Shown: positions 52,225 through 60,389 of the stretch, piece by piece
Layout: every line of letters begins with the position of its first letter
Numbering within the stretch: the first letter of the stretch is position 1
From: Pseudanabaena sp. M085S1SP2A07QC
GTDB lineage: Bacteria > Cyanobacteriota > Cyanobacteriia > Pseudanabaenales > Pseudanabaenaceae
Reading direction: 5' to 3'
Length of the DNA: 60,525 bases
Assembly (NCBI GenBank): GCA_020404895.1
Contig: JADBWK010000084.1
Coordinates: 1-60,525, forward strand
The notes under the pieces: model-generated
Databases searched by the model: none
Seen by the model: only the letters and a program-made list of their open reading frames with translations
Told to the model about the DNA's origin: nothing
Made by a program: the position numbers and the translations under genes

Positions 52225-52229
52225 CGATT

Positions 52230-52266
52230 CATGAAGAAGAACGCCCATTGGGCGTTCTTCTTCATG
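52230..52266. terminator. Hairpin between sheath and first tube gene
   Basis: CATGAAGAAGAACGCCC..GGGCGTTCTTCTTCATG with a 3-4 nt loop. It may make the sheath transcript partly separate from the tube genes, setting stoichiometry. Confidence 0.75.
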
Positions 52267-52380
52267 ATCTCCAAGAGCTTTTTTAAGATTTATGCTGTGA
52301 TTCTTACAGATTGATAGCTTAAGATTTTAAAATAGTTATTTAGTAGCACAAACTTGTAAATCAGATTTCAAGGAGGAAGA

Positions 52381-52854
52381 ATGGCAGAACTTAAACCAAT
52401 TCCTACTAGTCGATACTATGTAGAATTTGCTGGGTTGGAAGAAAAACTAATTAAAAGTGTCTCTGAAGTTAGTTTTACGGGACAAACCGCAGGACATGAA
52501 AAGCCGCTAGCATCCACTAAGGGAGGCAAAACTTTTTGGCAAAGTACGTCGGCAGGTTTTGAAGAAAATCCTAATGTCACCATTGAAGTTTATGTCACTG
52601 AAGGGGACATGGCCTTTTACAATTGGTTCCTAGCTGTCATGCCTAAAAGCGAAGGAGGCAAAGGGGAATGGGCCGCAAATCGTAAGAATGGTTCAATCAC
52701 TGCTTACGATAGTGGCGATAATGAGGTAATTCGCTGGGATCTAATCAACTGTTGGCCGAAGTCTTACAAAGTAAGTGATTTCAGTTCTGAAAGTAAAGAT
52801 TTGGCGGTTGAAACCTATGAAATTGTCGCTGAGCAAATCAACCGAGTGAAGTAG
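52381..52854 (+). CDS. Tube (inner tube/initiator) protein 1, T4 gp19-like
   Basis: 157 residues. AGGAGG precedes ATG 52381. SRYYVEFAGLEEKLIKSVSE opens like gp19/Pvc1-type tube proteins, with VTIEVYVTEGDMAFYNWFLA in the middle and SYKVSDFSSESKDLAVETYE, IVAEQI at the end. Such proteins form hexameric rings stacked into the tube or cap the baseplate. It is the first of three related genes in a row. Confidence 0.85.
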   Translation: MAELKPIPTSRYYVEFAGLEEKLIKSVSEVSFTGQTAGHEKPLASTKGGKTFWQSTSAGFEENPNVTIEVYVTEGDMAFYNWFLAVMPKSEGGKGEWAANRKNGSITAYDSGDNEVIRWDLINCWPKSYKVSDFSSESKDLAVETYEIVAEQINRVK

Positions 52855-52904
52855 ATTCGCTTACATGTCTATCGTAATTATCAAAAATTTGAGGTCACAA
52901 AAAT

Positions 52905-53378
52905 ATGGCAAAAGATGAATTTTTAGCCTCTTCTAAATATTACTTTAGCTTAACGGGGCTAGAGGACTTGGTTGTAAAAAAAGTCAGTGGTATTGGCTCA
53001 ACTCTCCAAACAGCAGGAGATAGTAAGTCCTATGGAGTATCAAAAAGTGGTAAATCAGTAATTCAAGCTACTGTTACAGGTGCAACTAACAGTAAGGTTA
53101 CTGTTGAGTTTGTCTGTACTGTTGGGGATGATCGCCTGCTCAAATGGTATAGTGACTCGCATTCTGAGCCATTCGCAGGTGGTGGGACTAAAACCAAAGG
53201 CGAGCGCAAAACTGGTACGATTACTCTTTACAATCAGGGCGGCGAAGCTGCTGCTACTTGGGAAATGACTGGAGTAATGCCCGCTAGCTATAAATCAGTT
53301 AAGCTAGAAGCTGGTTCTGAAGGACTAGCCACTGAGACGATTGAATTTGTGTATCAGACTTTGCACCGCAAAACTTAA
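52905..53378 (+). CDS. Tube protein 2, T4 gp19-like
   Basis: 157 residues. SKYYFSLTGLEDLVVKKVSG, VTVEFVCTVGDDRLLKWYSD, KTGTITLYNQGGEAAATWEM and ASYKSVKLEAGSEGLATETI make a gp19-like beta-barrel protein of the same length as the previous one but clearly different in sequence. Gly-rich loops (AGGGTKTKGER) distinguish it. Lies 50 bp after tube gene 1. Confidence 0.82.
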   Translation: MAKDEFLASSKYYFSLTGLEDLVVKKVSGIGSTLQTAGDSKSYGVSKSGKSVIQATVTGATNSKVTVEFVCTVGDDRLLKWYSDSHSEPFAGGGTKTKGERKTGTITLYNQGGEAAATWEMTGVMPASYKSVKLEAGSEGLATETIEFVYQTLHRKT

Positions 53379-53388
53379 GAACAGTTGT

Positions 53389-53410
53389 GAGTGGTGCTCA
53401 GCACCACTCA
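53389..53410. repeat. Small hairpin between tube genes 2 and 3
   Basis: GAGTGGTGCT and its complement AGCACCACTC around a short loop. Possibly tunes read-through to the third tube gene. Confidence 0.6.
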
Positions 53411-53437
53411 TACTAAAATTTGCAAGAAGGTGATTTG

Positions 53438-53929
53438 ATGGCAGACGAACAGCAAATAGAATTTTTAGCTAAGTCTAGATTTTATGTAGAAATTACTTTA
53501 CAAGGTAGTCTAGAAAAAATTGATGGCTACTTTATGGAATGTAGCGGATTGTCTCGAAGTCAAGAAGCAATTGAAATTGTTGAAGTTACTCCGCAAGTAT
53601 GGGGGAGGAGTGGTTCGACAAAAGGACGGGTTATCCGCACAAAGCTTCCTGGAAATGTCAAAAGTGAAAATATTACGCTCAAACAAGGACTGAATATTTC
53701 CATGACCATGTGGAAATGGTTAAAAGCAGTGGAAGATGGGAATTGGGCCCAACAACTCCGAGATGGAGATATCACTATTTATGACCAAGCTTCTATGGAA
53801 AAAGCAAGATTTCGATTTAATGGCGCTTGGCCGATGCGTTACAAAGTTTCCGAATTTAAAGCTGATGCTAGCGAATTTGCGATTACTGAAGTAGAGTTAT
53901 GCGTTAGCGACTTTTTACGGATTAATTAA
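53438..53929 (+). CDS. Tube protein 3 (tube/spike adaptor), T4 gp19-like
   Basis: 163 residues from ATG 53438, chosen because AAGAAGG lies 6 bp upstream; an in-frame TTG at 53420 is less likely. SRFYVEITLQGSLEKIDGYF, MECSGLSRSQEAIEIVEVTP, TLKQGLNISMTMWKWLKAVE and WPMRYKVSEFKADASEFAIT give the gp19 pattern. MECSGL is typical of the eCIS Pvc5/Pvc1 type tube proteins. In related systems one paralogue builds the tube and others link to the baseplate. Confidence 0.85.
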   Translation: MADEQQIEFLAKSRFYVEITLQGSLEKIDGYFMECSGLSRSQEAIEIVEVTPQVWGRSGSTKGRVIRTKLPGNVKSENITLKQGLNISMTMWKWLKAVEDGNWAQQLRDGDITIYDQASMEKARFRFNGAWPMRYKVSEFKADASEFAITEVELCVSDFLRIN

Positions 53930-53969
53930 TAGATTAATTAAACGCTTATGATTAAAATATGGTTCAAAT

Positions 53970-54299
53970 ATGATTCAAACAGAGTTTGAATTTACTCTAC
54001 CCAAGGGCTATGTTGATGGGGATGGAAATCTGCATCGCAAAGGTGTAATGCGTTTGTCTAGAGCGATCGATGAGATTGTCCCAATGCGTGATCCTCGTGT
54101 GAGGAGTAATCCTGCTTATGCAACTGTAATTATTTTAGCGAGAGTAATTACTAAATTAGGAGGACTAGAAGAGATTAGTTCGACGGTAATCGAAAATTTA
54201 TTTGCTAGTGATCTCAGTTATTTACAAAAGTTTTATCGTCAGATTAATGAGTTAGAAGATACTGGATGGACTGGTTTATCTGAAGAGATAGAAAACTAG
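53970..54299 (+). CDS. Phage-tail assembly-type small protein of the injection system
   Basis: 109 residues. QTEFEFTLPKGYVDGDGNLH, GVMRLSRAIDEIVPMRDPRV, YATVIILARVITKLGGLEEI and VIENLFASDLSYLQKFYRQI. This pattern accompanies tube genes in contractile tail and eCIS clusters, where it is annotated as tail assembly protein, comparable to the chaperones that bind the tape-measure or load the baseplate. Exact role not proven. It is 40 bp downstream of tube gene 3 and 4 bp upstream of the cupin gene. Confidence 0.72.
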   Translation: MIQTEFEFTLPKGYVDGDGNLHRKGVMRLSRAIDEIVPMRDPRVRSNPAYATVIILARVITKLGGLEEISSTVIENLFASDLSYLQKFYRQINELEDTGWTGLSEEIEN

Positions 54300-54303
54300 A
54301 ACT

Positions 54304-54630
54304 ATGCCCAATATCTATGAGCTAAATTTAGATGTAAATCAAGTAGAACAATTCGAGGCAATAGAAGCTGGTCAAAATATTCTTATTGAGAGAATAATCT
54401 CCACAGGGCAAACTACTCCAGTAGGACAATGGTACGATCAAGATGCTGATGAATGGGTGGTTTTGTTGCAAGGTGATGCAGAGATATATTTTGAAGAGGG
54501 ACCTTTGGTAAGACTTAGGGCTGGGGATTATCTGATGATCTCGGCTCATCAAAAACATCGGGTTGAATATACTAGTATTGAGCCGCCTTGTATCTGGTTA
54601 GCGGTTCATGGTCAATTGCGATCGCTATAA
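54304..54630 (+). CDS. Cupin-domain protein
   Basis: 108 residues, a single small cupin barrel: QWYDQDADEWVVLLQGDAEI, YFEEGPLVRLRAGDYLMISA and HQKHRVEYTS. The first cupin motif keeps Glu (DEWVVLLQG) and the second keeps His (HQKHRV); the full metal set is not obvious. Starts 4 bp after the tail-assembly gene, so probably co-transcribed with the injection system by position. Role there unknown. Confidence 0.75.
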   Translation: MPNIYELNLDVNQVEQFEAIEAGQNILIERIISTGQTTPVGQWYDQDADEWVVLLQGDAEIYFEEGPLVRLRAGDYLMISAHQKHRVEYTSIEPPCIWLAVHGQLRSL

Positions 54631-54979
54631 GTAGTTAAGTAAAACCCATAAAGTTGCGCCCCTGCGGGGCGCAACTTTATGGGTTTTGCTAATTTATTTT
54701 GTGAAAGTACTAACAATACTACGGCTCTATTTTTGGCTTTCTTTGTCCGTAGTATTGAAGAACCCATTTAATACCAAAACACAAAATAGCGTAGCCATTT
54801 TGTGTTTTTAAAACCCTTGAACGTTAATTGCTGTAATAGCAATTGTCACTATAAAACTGATTTTGGTGTTTCCAGTTCCTTTCTCGGTAGCGATCGCTCA
54901 AAGCGTCGGAAAGATTCGCAAAAAACACACATCGATCGATGCGCAAGCGATCTGTTTTGTGAGTATGCAATTTCATTAA
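54631..54979. other. About 350 bp without an intact gene, rich in hairpins
   Basis: Holds the AAGTAC-type element at 54634-54713 and a further hairpin at 54776-54808 (AAAACACAAAAT.GC, loop GTA). The part 54840-54979 is varied sequence with no recognised gene; open frames there have no family resemblance. Confidence 0.6.
54634..54713. repeat. AAGTAC-family hairpin element after the cupin gene
   Basis: Hairpin 54641-54687 (AAAACCCATAAAGTTGCGCC(C), loop CTGC) is followed by AATTTATTTTGTGAAAGTAC, an AAGTAC-type right end. The left end is reduced to AGTTAAGTA. Its arm sequence is the same as that of the hairpin after dus. Confidence 0.72.
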
Positions 54980-55525
54980 AGTGGGCAGTTACTTCTTGAC
55001 GCACTTCCACCACTCGAAAAATTGATGGTCAACTCCTACTTCAAAGTTGTAGACGATCATCTCTACATGCCCTTGCAAAGATGATATGAAGCATCTGGGA
55101 ATCTTGACTACAATGAAATTGCGCTAGAATCCGTGCGTCATTTGCTCACACTAACTAGTGAAATTGCACGACGAGTTTCTCAAAAAACACTGATTATGCA
55201 CTCTGACTATCAATGCTATAACGGCGTGCTGAGTTTGCCTCAAATTCGCATTTCCAGCTTGCGCGATATTGAGATGTTTCAGGTTTATCTCTGTCTATGT
55301 ATTCTCGAAAAAAGCGTTGCCTCAATTCAGCAAGAGCTTTTCCCCCTCTGTATCATGCTCTATCCGCCTTTAAAAGTTAGTTGGGAACTAGTGCGAACTT
55401 TGTTAAGACTGCTTTCACAAGAAATGCAAAATTATCTTGGCGAAGAACATGTTCATCAGTTTGAGCCATATCTCACCACCTTGAATGAAATGTTTGGTGA
55501 TGATGTGCTGCCCGAAGCCCGATAA
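54980..55525 (+). pseudogene. Conserved cyanobacterial protein gene with in-frame stop
   Basis: In one frame: QLLLDALPPLEKLMVNSYFK, VVDDHLYMPLQR, then TGA at 55082-55084, then YEASGNLDYNEIALESVRHL and, from the next start at 55133, LTLTSEIARRVSQ. It continues through ISSLRDIEMFQVYLCLCILE and LFPLCIMLYPPLKVSWELVR to GDDVLPEAR. The C-terminal part is a well-preserved conserved cyanobacterial protein of unknown function. The stop falls in a conserved helix (PLQR.YEA), so the full protein cannot be made unless read through. A 130-residue C-terminal product from 55133 is possible. Confidence 0.65.
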
Positions 55526-55549
55526 TAATAAAGCTTGGAATATTAAACC

Positions 55550-55654
55550 TAAGTACCTCGGCATAATTAAAGAAACAAAAACAAGATCTATAGCGTCCGC
55601 TTAGCAGGCGCTATAGATCTTGGGATTTTATATTTAATTGCACCTAGATACTTA
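55550..55654. mobile_element. AAGTAC-family hairpin element, 105 bp
   Basis: TAAGTACCTCGGCATAATTA at the left and TTAATTGCACCTAGATACTTA-type right end. The core 55582-55622 is a hairpin, CAAGATCTATAGCG with its complement. Ends match 18174-18277; core does not. Lies between the interrupted gene and murF. Confidence 0.78.
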
Positions 55655-55750
55655 TAAAGTCGGTAAAAAATTACGCAACCTGTAACTTTTGTACCAGATT
55701 TGAGGTTGCCATCCGAAGCGCAGAACAGCTACGAACAGAAAAAACTAAGC

Positions 55751-57136
55751 ATGACCTGTATTTGTACGATAAGCCAAGCGATCGCCATTACTTCGGCAAC
55801 GGTTGCCAATATTGACGAAAACGCGCAAAACAACATAGAGATAAGGGGCGTTATTTCCGATAGCCGCAAACTCAAAGGTGGAGAGTTATTTGTAGCTTTA
55901 ACTGGCGAGAACTTTGATGGTCATATGTTTGTGGCAAGAGCGATCGCCCAAGGCGCAGTAGCCGCACTCGTCAGCCGTGAATGGGCTAGCTCGGTTACCG
56001 CAGTCGGTTTACCAGTCTTAGCAGTGGACGATATAATCACGGCTTATCAAGATCTAGCCCGCTGGTGGCGATCTCAGTTTTTGCACCCAGTTGTATCAAT
56101 TACTGGCTCAGTAGGCAAAACAACTACCAAAGAAATTATTGCCAGTATGTTGGCATGTTATGTCGCTCCCGATCAGCGAGTTCACAAAAGTCAGGCTAAT
56201 CATAATAATGATATTGGTGTGGCGCAAACTTTGTTGTCGATTAATCCTGAGAGAGATAGGTTTGTAGTTGTAGAAATGGGGATGCGCGGTCTAGGCGAAA
56301 TCGAACGCCTAGCAAAAACGGCGTTACCGACAGTGAGCGTAGTCACTAATGTGGGAACTGCGCATATTGGACGATTGGGTTCGCGAGAAGCGATCGCTCA
56401 AGCTAAATGCGAACTTTTAGCTGAGACTTCTCCCACTGGCACGGCAGTTTTAAATGCTAGTAATCCCCTTTTACTAGAAAGTGCCAGCAAGGTTTGGCAA
56501 GGTAAAACAATCACCTATGGCTTAGGGATCGGGGATGTCAACGGCGAACTAATTGATACTCAGTTACATGTGGAAGGTCTAACTTGGGAATTACCCTTGC
56601 CAGGTCGCCATAATGCTTTAAATTTTTTGGCAGGTTTAGCGGTTCTCAAAGCCTTAAATCTCGATTGGGCTCAGACAATTCAAGGTATTGGGAAACTCGA
56701 TCTTCCATTTGGTAGAGCGCAGGTATATGAGTTGCCGCAGGATGTGATGATTCTTGATGAGACCTATAACGCTTCCCCTGAAGGGATGTTGGCGGCTCTG
56801 CGCCAACTAGCTGATATGCCTGCAAAGCGTCATTGGGCTGTTTTGGGAACAATGAAGGAATTGGGGGATATGTCTACTCAATTGCATCATCAAGTAGGTG
56901 AAGCAATCAGTAAATTGGGAATTGAAGGTGCGATTATCTTGACTGATGGCGAAGCGGATGCGATTTTGGCAGGAGCTAATGGTTCATTGAAATATGAGAT
57001 CGCCTGTCAGTCCTATGACGACATCACGCAGACGCTTTTAGAAAAAGTTAAAAGTGGCGATCGCATTCTGTTCAAAGCTTCGCGATCGGTTGGCATGGAT
57101 CAAGTTGTCAAGGCATTTCGCCAGACTTGGCAATAG
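55751..57136 (+). CDS. murF: UDP-MurNAc-tripeptide--D-Ala-D-Ala ligase MurF
   Basis: 461 residues from ATG 55751 (MTCICTISQ); a TTG at 55700 would add 17 residues without family support. IRGVISDSRKLKGGELFVAL is the UDP-binding start, VVSITGSVGKTTTKEIIASM the ATP P-loop with the Mur GKTTTK motif, NHNNDIGV and VVEMGMRGLGEI the catalytic middle, and DETYNASPEGMLAAL the C-terminal domain. It adds D-Ala-D-Ala to the peptidoglycan precursor in the cytosol. Complete and normal. Confidence 0.95.
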   Translation: MTCICTISQAIAITSATVANIDENAQNNIEIRGVISDSRKLKGGELFVALTGENFDGHMFVARAIAQGAVAALVSREWASSVTAVGLPVLAVDDIITAYQDLARWWRSQFLHPVVSITGSVGKTTTKEIIASMLACYVAPDQRVHKSQANHNNDIGVAQTLLSINPERDRFVVVEMGMRGLGEIERLAKTALPTVSVVTNVGTAHIGRLGSREAIAQAKCELLAETSPTGTAVLNASNPLLLESASKVWQGKTITYGLGIGDVNGELIDTQLHVEGLTWELPLPGRHNALNFLAGLAVLKALNLDWAQTIQGIGKLDLPFGRAQVYELPQDVMILDETYNASPEGMLAALRQLADMPAKRHWAVLGTMKELGDMSTQLHHQVGEAISKLGIEGAIILTDGEADAILAGANGSLKYEIACQSYDDITQTLLEKVKSGDRILFKASRSVGMDQVVKAFRQTWQ

Positions 57137-57147
57137 TTTGTCTTTTT

Positions 57148-57178
57148 ATAAATGTCGGCGCTACGCGCCGCCATTTAT
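57148..57178. terminator. Hairpin between converging murF and histidine-kinase genes
   Basis: ATAAATG.CGGCGC, loop around TAC, GCGCCG.CATTTAT. The kinase stop codon (57175-57177) lies in the right arm. Confidence 0.72.
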
Positions 57179-60100
57179 ATAGTCTTTAGGAGTTGTTGTT
57201 GAATAACTGTAATTAAATGAGATAGTTGCACAGGTTTGGCGAGATATTCATTTGCACCAACGGCTAAACATTTTTCGCGATCGCCAATCATCGCTAAAGC
57301 AGTTAACGCCACAATAGGAATATTATTTATATCTGGATTTGCTCGAATACTTTTAATTGCGCTGATTCCATTTAGCACTGGCATTTGAATATCCATCAGA
57401 ATCAGATCAGGGTTTTGAGCGATCGTCATATTGATTGCTTCTTGACCATCAGATGCAAAAATTAGGCGATATCCTCGACTAATTAAATAATTAGAGAAAG
57501 TTTCAATATTAATGGGATTATCATCTGCTAGCAAAATCAAAGGATTAACAGCTAAATTATTCTCTAAATTACTTGCTTGCTTATAACTCTCACTGAAGGA
57601 ATTTGATGGAAGCTCGAATTTATCTAATTTCTCTAATTCAATCGATTCTGTATAGGGCAAAACTATCGAAAAGCAACTTCCTTCGCCAACTTGACTGGCA
57701 ACACTCACACAGCCTCCATGCATTTCCACAAGTTGTTGGACTAGAGTAAGTCCTAAACCTGTGCCAGCGTATTGTCGATTTAGGCTGCTATCAATCTGGA
57801 CAAAAGCTTGAAATAGATTACTAATATCTTCTGGAGAAATGCCAATACCCGTATCAATAATTGAGAAGATCATTACATAAGGGCATTCGGTAGTTATCTT
57901 TGTTGTCTCTGCTGCTTGGAGATTAACTTCTAGGCAAACACTCCCCCCTTTAGGCGTGAACTTAACTGCATTGCTAAGTAAGTTAATTAAGGCTTGCCTC
58001 ATGCGTCGTTCATCAACTGTGACCATTTTGATGCTGTGGTTGATAGACAACTTGAGCTGAATATTTTTTTGACTGGCAATTTGCTTGACAAATTCTAGAC
58101 TGGATTTGCACAGATATTCTATCGCTACGGAGCTTAGCTCCAGATCCAATTTACCTGCACCAATTTTGGCTACATCCAAAATGTCATTAATTAATTCCAA
58201 CAAATGCCGACCACTAGTTTCGATTAGAGATAGCGATCGCATCTGTCGTTCGTTTAAATCTCCAAATACTCCCGTCATTAGACCTTCAGACATTCCCAAC
58301 ACAGCATTGAGCGGAGTCCGAAGTTCATGACTCATATTGGCAAGAAATTCATCCTTAAGTCTAGTCGCTCTGGCAAGCTCGCTATTAGCCGCGCTCAGTT
58401 GCTGATTGGTATACTGAAGCTCTTGAGTACGTTGTGCAACTCTTGTCTCTAATTGTTGATTGAGTTGATAGAGATCATCGATCGCTTGTTGTCTTTCTAT
58501 CTCTGCACTAGCTAAAGATTTTTCAGCTTGTTTGTGATCGCTAATATCTTCGATGACCCCGACAAAAAGAGGTGGTTGACCAACTTCATCCAATATTTTA
58601 GAACTAGTTGTTCGTACCCAAATCATTTTCCCATTTCGGTGAAAAAGCCGTTTTTCCATTTGATAGCTCTCACATTCATCAGACAATACTTGACTACGCA
58701 GTCGCAAATTATCTTCTATATCTTCAGGCAGCATGTTGTCTGTAAATCGCATTAATTGCAATTCATTTTCAGAATAGCCAACCATTTGTTGATAGAAAGG
58801 ATTAGTTCTAATAAATTTACCATCAGCATCCGTAATTGCCATTCCCACAACTGAACGTTCAAACATGGCGCTTAAGAGAGATTCGCTTGTTCTTAAGCGT
58901 TGTTCACTCTCCTTTAAGGCTATTTCTGCTATCTTGCGATCGCTTATATCCTCAGCAATAGCAGCCATTTGCTCAATTTTCCCATTAGCATTTTTCAAGG
59001 GAAAGCAGCGTCCCCATATCCATCGAATAGTGCCATCAGGACGAATAATTCGATACTCCTCATTAAAGAATCCACTATTAACTGTTAATTTATAAAGCTG
59101 AAGCACTTTATCAATATCTTCAGGATGGATAGATTGTATCCAAACTTCTGGGTTTTGATATAAATACTCACTTGAGTGTCCCCAAATTTCAGAATATCGA
59201 GGACTTACATACAATACCTTTCCAGAGCTAAATTCACGAAGAATAATTGCTCCACGATTATTCTCAGCAAATTGACGAAACATATTATTACTGTCTGCTA
59301 GGGCAGATGTGCTTGCTTGCACTTGGCTCTCTAGCAGTTTATTTCGACTTTGGAGTAGTTCTAGTTTCTCTTGCTCTAGTCGAGACATCTTTGTTTCTAG
59401 TATCGATACTAATTTATAAATCTCGGTAGGCTGAAGGGTATTGAGCAAATCACTTTGGGTAATGATACCTTCCATTATTCCATCCGCATTAGTCACGATT
59501 AAGTGATTAATCATCCGTTCTTGCATTAGCTCTCTCACTTTCCAAAGTGTCTCATCTGGACTGACCGTAGCAACCGGAAAGCTCATTACTAGTTGGACAG
59601 ATGTTGTCGCCAGAGATAACTCTAAAGCAAGATATTGAACGATATCGCCCTCAGTAACAATTCCCATAGGCCATAAGCCATTATCACCTTCTTTTATGAT
59701 TACTACTGAGCTAACTTTTTGCTCCAGCATTAAGTTAGCAATCTGTGCGACCGAATCTCTAGAATCTGCATAAATTACATCGGTAATCATGACCTCCTTA
59801 ACCTGACGCAAACGCAACATATCAACAGGACGAAGTAGTTGCCGTAAACTCTCATGGATGAGCAATCCGACGATTTCACCGAGATCATTTACTAGTGGCA
59901 AATGTCGGATGCGATAGCGATGGAAGCGATTAATCGCCACAAGTATATCGGTAAATTCCCACTCTAACAGTGCTTGTACTGGATATACCATTACCTCGGC
60001 GATCGCAGTTTCGAGCAGATTTTGCGTTGAATTTTGGTCTGAAGTTTCAGGATTTACGTTTTGTCCACAGAGCTTAACTAAGTCACGTTCAGTCAAAATG

Positions 60101-60330
60101 CCAATTAGTTTTTTCCCTTCGGTGACTAAAATGCAACTGTTTTGGGCATTGGCTAATTGCAAATTTGTTTCTGAGTCAATATCACATAATAAATTGCAAG
60201 TTTGTCGGCTTACATTCATCAGGGCGATCGCGTCGGCAACAGTTGCACTTGCAGCGATCGTTAAGGGAGAGCGAATGATCGCTTGTTCTAGTGGTACTTC
60301 CTGACTATTCGTATACATAGGTGAACCCAC
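57175..60330 (-). CDS. Hybrid sensor histidine kinase with four CBS and two PAS domains
   Basis: 1051 residues, no transmembrane helices, so cytosolic. Order: four CBS motifs in two pairs (about 8-300), coiled coil (about 305-340), PAS 1 (FRQFAENNRGAIILREFSSG), PAS 2 (MFERSVVGMAITDADGKFIR), coiled coil, HisKA with phospho-His near 667 (NMSHELRTPLNAVLGMSEG), HATPase with NLLSNAVKFTPKGG, DTGIGISPEDI and GTGLGLTLVQQLVEMHGG, and a C-terminal receiver with phospho-Asp near 978 (LILMDIQMPVLNG). CBS domains usually bind adenosine nucleotides, so it may sense energy state as well as a PAS ligand. An Hpt protein such as the one at 29 kb could be a relay partner. Confidence 0.93.
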   Translation of the reverse strand: MGSPMYTNSQEVPLEQAIIRSPLTIAASATVADAIALMNVSRQTCNLLCDIDSETNLQLANAQNSCILVTEGKKLIGILTERDLVKLCGQNVNPETSDQNSTQNLLETAIAEVMVYPVQALLEWEFTDILVAINRFHRYRIRHLPLVNDLGEIVGLLIHESLRQLLRPVDMLRLRQVKEVMITDVIYADSRDSVAQIANLMLEQKVSSVVIIKEGDNGLWPMGIVTEGDIVQYLALELSLATTSVQLVMSFPVATVSPDETLWKVRELMQERMINHLIVTNADGIMEGIITQSDLLNTLQPTEIYKLVSILETKMSRLEQEKLELLQSRNKLLESQVQASTSALADSNNMFRQFAENNRGAIILREFSSGKVLYVSPRYSEIWGHSSEYLYQNPEVWIQSIHPEDIDKVLQLYKLTVNSGFFNEEYRIIRPDGTIRWIWGRCFPLKNANGKIEQMAAIAEDISDRKIAEIALKESEQRLRTSESLLSAMFERSVVGMAITDADGKFIRTNPFYQQMVGYSENELQLMRFTDNMLPEDIEDNLRLRSQVLSDECESYQMEKRLFHRNGKMIWVRTTSSKILDEVGQPPLFVGVIEDISDHKQAEKSLASAEIERQQAIDDLYQLNQQLETRVAQRTQELQYTNQQLSAANSELARATRLKDEFLANMSHELRTPLNAVLGMSEGLMTGVFGDLNERQMRSLSLIETSGRHLLELINDILDVAKIGAGKLDLELSSVAIEYLCKSSLEFVKQIASQKNIQLKLSINHSIKMVTVDERRMRQALINLLSNAVKFTPKGGSVCLEVNLQAAETTKITTECPYVMIFSIIDTGIGISPEDISNLFQAFVQIDSSLNRQYAGTGLGLTLVQQLVEMHGGCVSVASQVGEGSCFSIVLPYTESIELEKLDKFELPSNSFSESYKQASNLENNLAVNPLILLADDNPINIETFSNYLISRGYRLIFASDGQEAINMTIAQNPDLILMDIQMPVLNGISAIKSIRANPDINNIPIVALTALAMIGDREKCLAVGANEYLAKPVQLSHLITVIQQQLLKTI

Positions 60331-60389
60331 AAAATTTTATAAAATTTCTATGCAAACATCCTTTGGCTAAATTTTACTTTAAGTTAACC

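Noticed and set aside
48352-54299. Interpretation of the sheath/tube genes as a prophage
   Set aside because: No capsid, terminase, portal, integrase or lysis genes nearby; DUF4255 and multiple tube paralogues are marks of extracellular-type contractile systems instead.
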